A DNA stretch of 17,566 nt. Source: an uncultured Collinsella sp. GTDB taxonomy: Bacteria > Actinomycetota > Coriobacteriia > Coriobacteriales > Coriobacteriaceae. Location of the stretch: NCBI GenBank assembly GCA_900553415.1, contig USDH01000016.1, forward strand, positions 1-17,566, in the 5' to 3' direction. The notes under the pieces are model-generated. The model searched no databases, had not been told where the DNA came from, and saw nothing but the letters and a program-made list of their open reading frames with translations. How positions within the stretch are numbered: position 1 is the stretch's first letter; each line of letters opens with the position of its first letter. The position numbers and the translations under genes are program-made. Positions 15,345-17,566 of the stretch are shown here, one piece after another.

Positions 15345-16370
15345 ATGCGAGAACCCGTGTCCAGTCCGTTTACCAGCTTTTTAGCCCAGCACTTTGACCA
15401 GATCAACGACTATCTGGCCACGTTCTTTGACGGACAGGCGACTTCCGCCGATATCGAGCGCTACCTGTATACCCCGCTCTCGGCATTTACGGCAAACGCT
15501 GGCAAGCGCCACCGCCCGCTCATCTGCATGCTCGCCGCCACTGCGGTAGGCGGCAGCTTTGAGAGCGCCCGCAGCGCAGCGGCGGCCATCGAGCACTTTC
15601 AGTCGGGCGCGCTGATCCACGACGACATCGCCGACAACGGACAGCTTCGTCGAGGCAAGCCCTGCATGCACCTTACCGAGGGCACGGGCCTTGCCATCAA
15701 TTGTGGCGACCTGGCGCTCACCATGGTCACCAAGACGGTTCTCGATGACCCCACGCTGGAGTCCGACGTGAAGCTGCGCGTGCTCCACGAGCTTACCGAG
15801 ATGATCGTCCGTACCATCGAGGGCCAGGCGCTCGACCTGGGCTGGGTCCGTGACAAGCGCTTTGATATCTCGGTTGATGACTACCTGGACATGGCCACGC
15901 ACAAGACCGCGTATTACAGCGGAGCCACGCCACTTGCCGCCGGAGCCATTATCGGCGGCGGCAGCAAAGAGCAGGTCGAGGCGCTACGCGCCTTTGGCCT
16001 GCACACTGGCCTTGCCTTTCAAATTCAGGACGACCTGCTCAACTTGGTCGGCACCAAAGAGGCCGCCAACAAGGACTTCCGCACCGACATCACCGAGGGC
16101 AAGCGCACGCTCGTCGCTGTGCATGCCCTGTCAAATGAGCGCTATCACGACGAGGTCGAGGCGATTCTTTCCTCGGGCACCGATGATTCCGCGCAGCTCG
16201 CACGCGCCGTGGAGATCTTCCAGGAGACCGGCTCCATCGAATATGCTCACGCCTACGCGCTGGACCTGACCGCAAAAGCCAAGGCTGCCATCGAGGATGT
16301 TGAGCTTGACCCGTACGCACGCGATCTGTTCCTCTCCATGGCAGATTTCTTTGTGGAGCGCCTCAACTAG
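15345..16370 (+). CDS. Trans-polyprenyl diphosphate synthase
   Basis: 341-residue isoprenyl chain-elongating enzyme that condenses isopentenyl diphosphate onto an allylic diphosphate. GKRHRP (residues 53-58) binds isopentenyl diphosphate. The first Asp-rich motif DDIAD is at 93-97 followed by LRRGKP, and the second is DDLLN at 229-233 with KDFRTDITEGKRT after it. The DDxxD spacing, without the two-residue insert of bacterial farnesyl synthases, and small residues (Gly, Ala) at -5 and -4 of the first motif suggest a C20 or longer product, for example a quinone side chain; chain length is not provable by eye. The start is uncertain: ATG 15345 has a poor ribosome-binding site, and GTG 15357 with GAGA upstream is the alternative. 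The 115-bp gap after the PTS gene shows no terminator. Confidence 0.9.
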   Translation: MREPVSSPFTSFLAQHFDQINDYLATFFDGQATSADIERYLYTPLSAFTANAGKRHRPLICMLAATAVGGSFESARSAAAAIEHFQSGALIHDDIADNGQLRRGKPCMHLTEGTGLAINCGDLALTMVTKTVLDDPTLESDVKLRVLHELTEMIVRTIEGQALDLGWVRDKRFDISVDDYLDMATHKTAYYSGATPLAAGAIIGGGSKEQVEALRAFGLHTGLAFQIQDDLLNLVGTKEAANKDFRTDITEGKRTLVAVHALSNERYHDEVEAILSSGTDDSAQLARAVEIFQETGSIEYAHAYALDLTAKAKAAIEDVELDPYARDLFLSMADFFVERLN

Positions 16371-16478
16371 CGGGGGTCATAAAACCTGTGGGCAGCGAGT
16401 TTGGGTACAAGTTGCTACACTGTTGAGTGCATGTTTATGCATTGTCTCGCGTTGTCTATCCGACACGCGCTCAAAATA

Positions 16479-16491
16479 GTACGAATCGTAC
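16479..16491. promoter_or_regulatory. 13-bp palindrome before the CwlM-like gene
   Basis: GTACGA-A-TCGTAC is a perfect palindrome ending just before the ribosome-binding sequence GAAAGGGG. It could be an operator or a weak RNA hairpin in the leader. The rest of the 139-bp gap shows TTGCTACACTGTTGAG-like promoter-rich sequence but no confident -10/-35 pair. Confidence 0.35.
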
Positions 16492-16509
16492 GCCGAAAGG
16501 GGTTCGTTC

Positions 16510-17415
16510 ATGGAACCTATTACCACGGGCATGCAGGGAGCAGCCGTCGAGGATGTTCAGTCCCGCCTTCTGCAGCTCGGTTACACCATCGATGCCGACG
16601 AGGTCGCCGACAAGCGCTTTGGCACCACCACCGAGCAGGCTGTTGGCACGTTTAGGCTCGATAGCGGCCTTGCGGCCGGTTATGCTGTCGATATCCCCTG
16701 CTGGAGCGCCCTTGTAGACGCTTCATACAAGTTGGGCGACCGCACGCTCTACCTTCGCATGCCCAATTTTCACGGCGCCGACGTCAAGGCCCTGCAGCGC
16801 GCTCTCAACGTTTTGGGCTTTGCCTGTGGCGAAGACGACGGCTACTTTGGTCCGCATACCGAGGCCGCCCTGCAGCAGTTCCAGGAAAATGTCGGCCTGT
16901 TTGCCGACGGCATGGCCTTCCAGGACACCTACGCCTACATCAACCGCCTGCACCATGTGTGGGAGGGCAAGCCCTCGGTCACCGAGGCCGAATCGCGCAT
17001 CGGTTTTGCTCGCGCCGCCAACGTGCTCGAGCGCTTCCAGATCGCCGTTATCGGTGAGGACCCCATCGCACGCAGCGTTGCTTCGCGCATGTGGAACATC
17101 GCCACGGCAACGACCGACAACAGCGGCATGATGCTCTGCGACTCCGAGGTCCCAACCGACGTTGACCTGGTGCTCGAGATCGCAAGCGACGAGTTGCCTG
17201 CAGACGCCGCCCCGCGCGCCACGATCGCCCTCGCCGAGTGCCACAACCTGGCCCAACGCATCCGTACCGCCAATGTTGCCGCACAGCAGAAGCCGGCTCG
17301 CATTCGCATTGAGCTCACGGGCATGACGCGCTACAACGGCACCTTCACGGCCAGCGACGCGCAGACGCTCGCCGTACGCCTACTCGATAGCGTTTGCGAT
17401 GCCCTCGCAGATTAG
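16510..17415 (+). CDS. CwlM-like protein: two peptidoglycan-binding domains, degenerate amidase
   Basis: 301-residue protein without signal peptide or membrane segment, so cytoplasmic. Two PG_binding_1 repeats are at residues about 6-70 and 86-147. The stretch ASYKLGDRTLYLRMPNFHGADVKALQRALNVLGF... parallels mycobacterial CwlM (ASYRLGARTLY..DDVATLQARLQDLGF). In CwlM an Amidase_3 domain follows; here residues about 172-301 keep echoes of it (VDLVLEIASDE, IRIELTGMTRYNGTFTASDAQTLAVRLLDSVCDAL) but lack the DPGHGG motif and the zinc ligands, and are much shorter. CwlM regulates peptidoglycan synthesis (MurA) rather than cutting the wall, so a regulatory role is plausible. Start ATG 16510 follows AAAGGGG. 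The CwlM relationship is recalled, not computed. Confidence 0.8.
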   Translation: MEPITTGMQGAAVEDVQSRLLQLGYTIDADEVADKRFGTTTEQAVGTFRLDSGLAAGYAVDIPCWSALVDASYKLGDRTLYLRMPNFHGADVKALQRALNVLGFACGEDDGYFGPHTEAALQQFQENVGLFADGMAFQDTYAYINRLHHVWEGKPSVTEAESRIGFARAANVLERFQIAVIGEDPIARSVASRMWNIATATTDNSGMMLCDSEVPTDVDLVLEIASDELPADAAPRATIALAECHNLAQRIRTANVAAQQKPARIRIELTGMTRYNGTFTASDAQTLAVRLLDSVCDALAD

Positions 17416-17422
17416 GTAAACT
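17394..17422 (+). promoter_or_regulatory. Probable tRNA-Gln promoter
   Basis: TTGCGA (17394-17399) and TAAACT (17417-17422) are 17 bp apart, each matching 4 of 6 consensus bases. The promoter overlaps the end of the CwlM-like gene. Transcription would start about 25 bases before the tRNA, at a small GTTGC/GCAAC hairpin (17429-17444). Confidence 0.45.
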
Positions 17423-17453
17423 AGACGAGTTGCTTTTGGGCAACACCACACAT

Positions 17454-17525
17454 TGGGACGTAGTTCAACGGTAGAACTCCGGTTTTTGGTGCCGGCTGTT
17501 GGGGGTTCGAATCCCTCCGTCCCAG
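17454..17525 (+). tRNA. tRNA-Gln (anticodon UUG)
   Basis: 72-nt cloverleaf: acceptor TGGGACG/CGTCCCA, D arm GTTC/GAAC, anticodon stem CCGGT/GCCGG with loop TTTTGGT giving anticodon TTG, a 5-nt variable loop, T arm GGGGG-TTCGAAT-CCCTC, and discriminator G. CCA is not encoded. It decodes CAA. A possible stem near the window end (17543-17566, CTCCAG/CTTGGAG) may be the start of its terminator. Confidence 0.95.
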
Positions 17526-17566
17526 CCCTAAAGAACATAGCGCTCCAGGCTCTTATGAACTTGGAG

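Overview
The window looks like chromosomal DNA of a gut actinobacterium of the class Coriobacteriia, most likely Collinsella or a close relative. This is inferred from the GC-rich, strongly G/C-ending codon use, purine-rich ribosome-binding sites before nearly every gene, Tat-type 'RR' signal peptides on two exported proteins, a gut-type maltodextrin ABC system next to PTS genes, and an actinobacterial CwlM-like protein. The species is not proven by anything seen here. There is no phage, insertion sequence, CRISPR array or rRNA.

Layout. (1) 1-1600: a nested inverted repeat at the left edge, then a leftward gene for an exported coiled-coil NlpC/P60-like cell-wall hydrolase. (2) 1605-6850: three rightward carbohydrate genes, galE (UDP-glucose 4-epimerase), malQ (4-alpha-glucanotransferase) and glgP (alpha-glucan phosphorylase), each followed by its own hairpin. 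(3) 6787-7159: a 373-bp convergent gap holding two facing terminators and, between them, a duplicated 80-bp hairpin element. (4) 7160-11525: a leftward four-gene ABC importer operon (substrate-binding lipoprotein, two permeases, ATPase) of the carbohydrate uptake type. (5) 11526-11834: a 309-bp gap with the ABC operon's leader, two operator-like palindromes and a strong terminator. (6) 11835-15229: a leftward TreR-like GntR/UTRA regulator divergent from a rightward gene encoding an alpha-glucoside PTS permease (EIIC-EIIB) fused in frame to a C-terminal HAD phosphatase domain. (7) 15345-17525: a polyprenyl diphosphate synthase, a CwlM-like peptidoglycan-binding protein with a shrunken, apparently dead amidase domain, and tRNA-Gln(UUG).

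How it works together. Maltose, maltodextrins or other alpha-glucosides can enter by the ABC importer (unphosphorylated) or by the PTS permease (phosphorylated). MalQ and GlgP then convert linear glucans to glucose and glucose-1-phosphate, and GalE links this to UDP-sugars. A near-palindrome, TTGTTTAAAC(AA), occurs exactly in the malQ promoter and twice in the regulator/PTS intergenic region, with one-mismatch versions of the 12-mer upstream of the ABC operon. It fits the GTNTANAC type of site bound by HutC/TreR-class GntR proteins, so the local regulator probably controls all of these units.

The most unusual items are the PTS-phosphatase fusion, which could release free sugar from the sugar phosphate it has just imported (and so also remove the regulator's likely effector), the shared operator, the CwlM-like protein, and the duplicated hairpin element after glgP.
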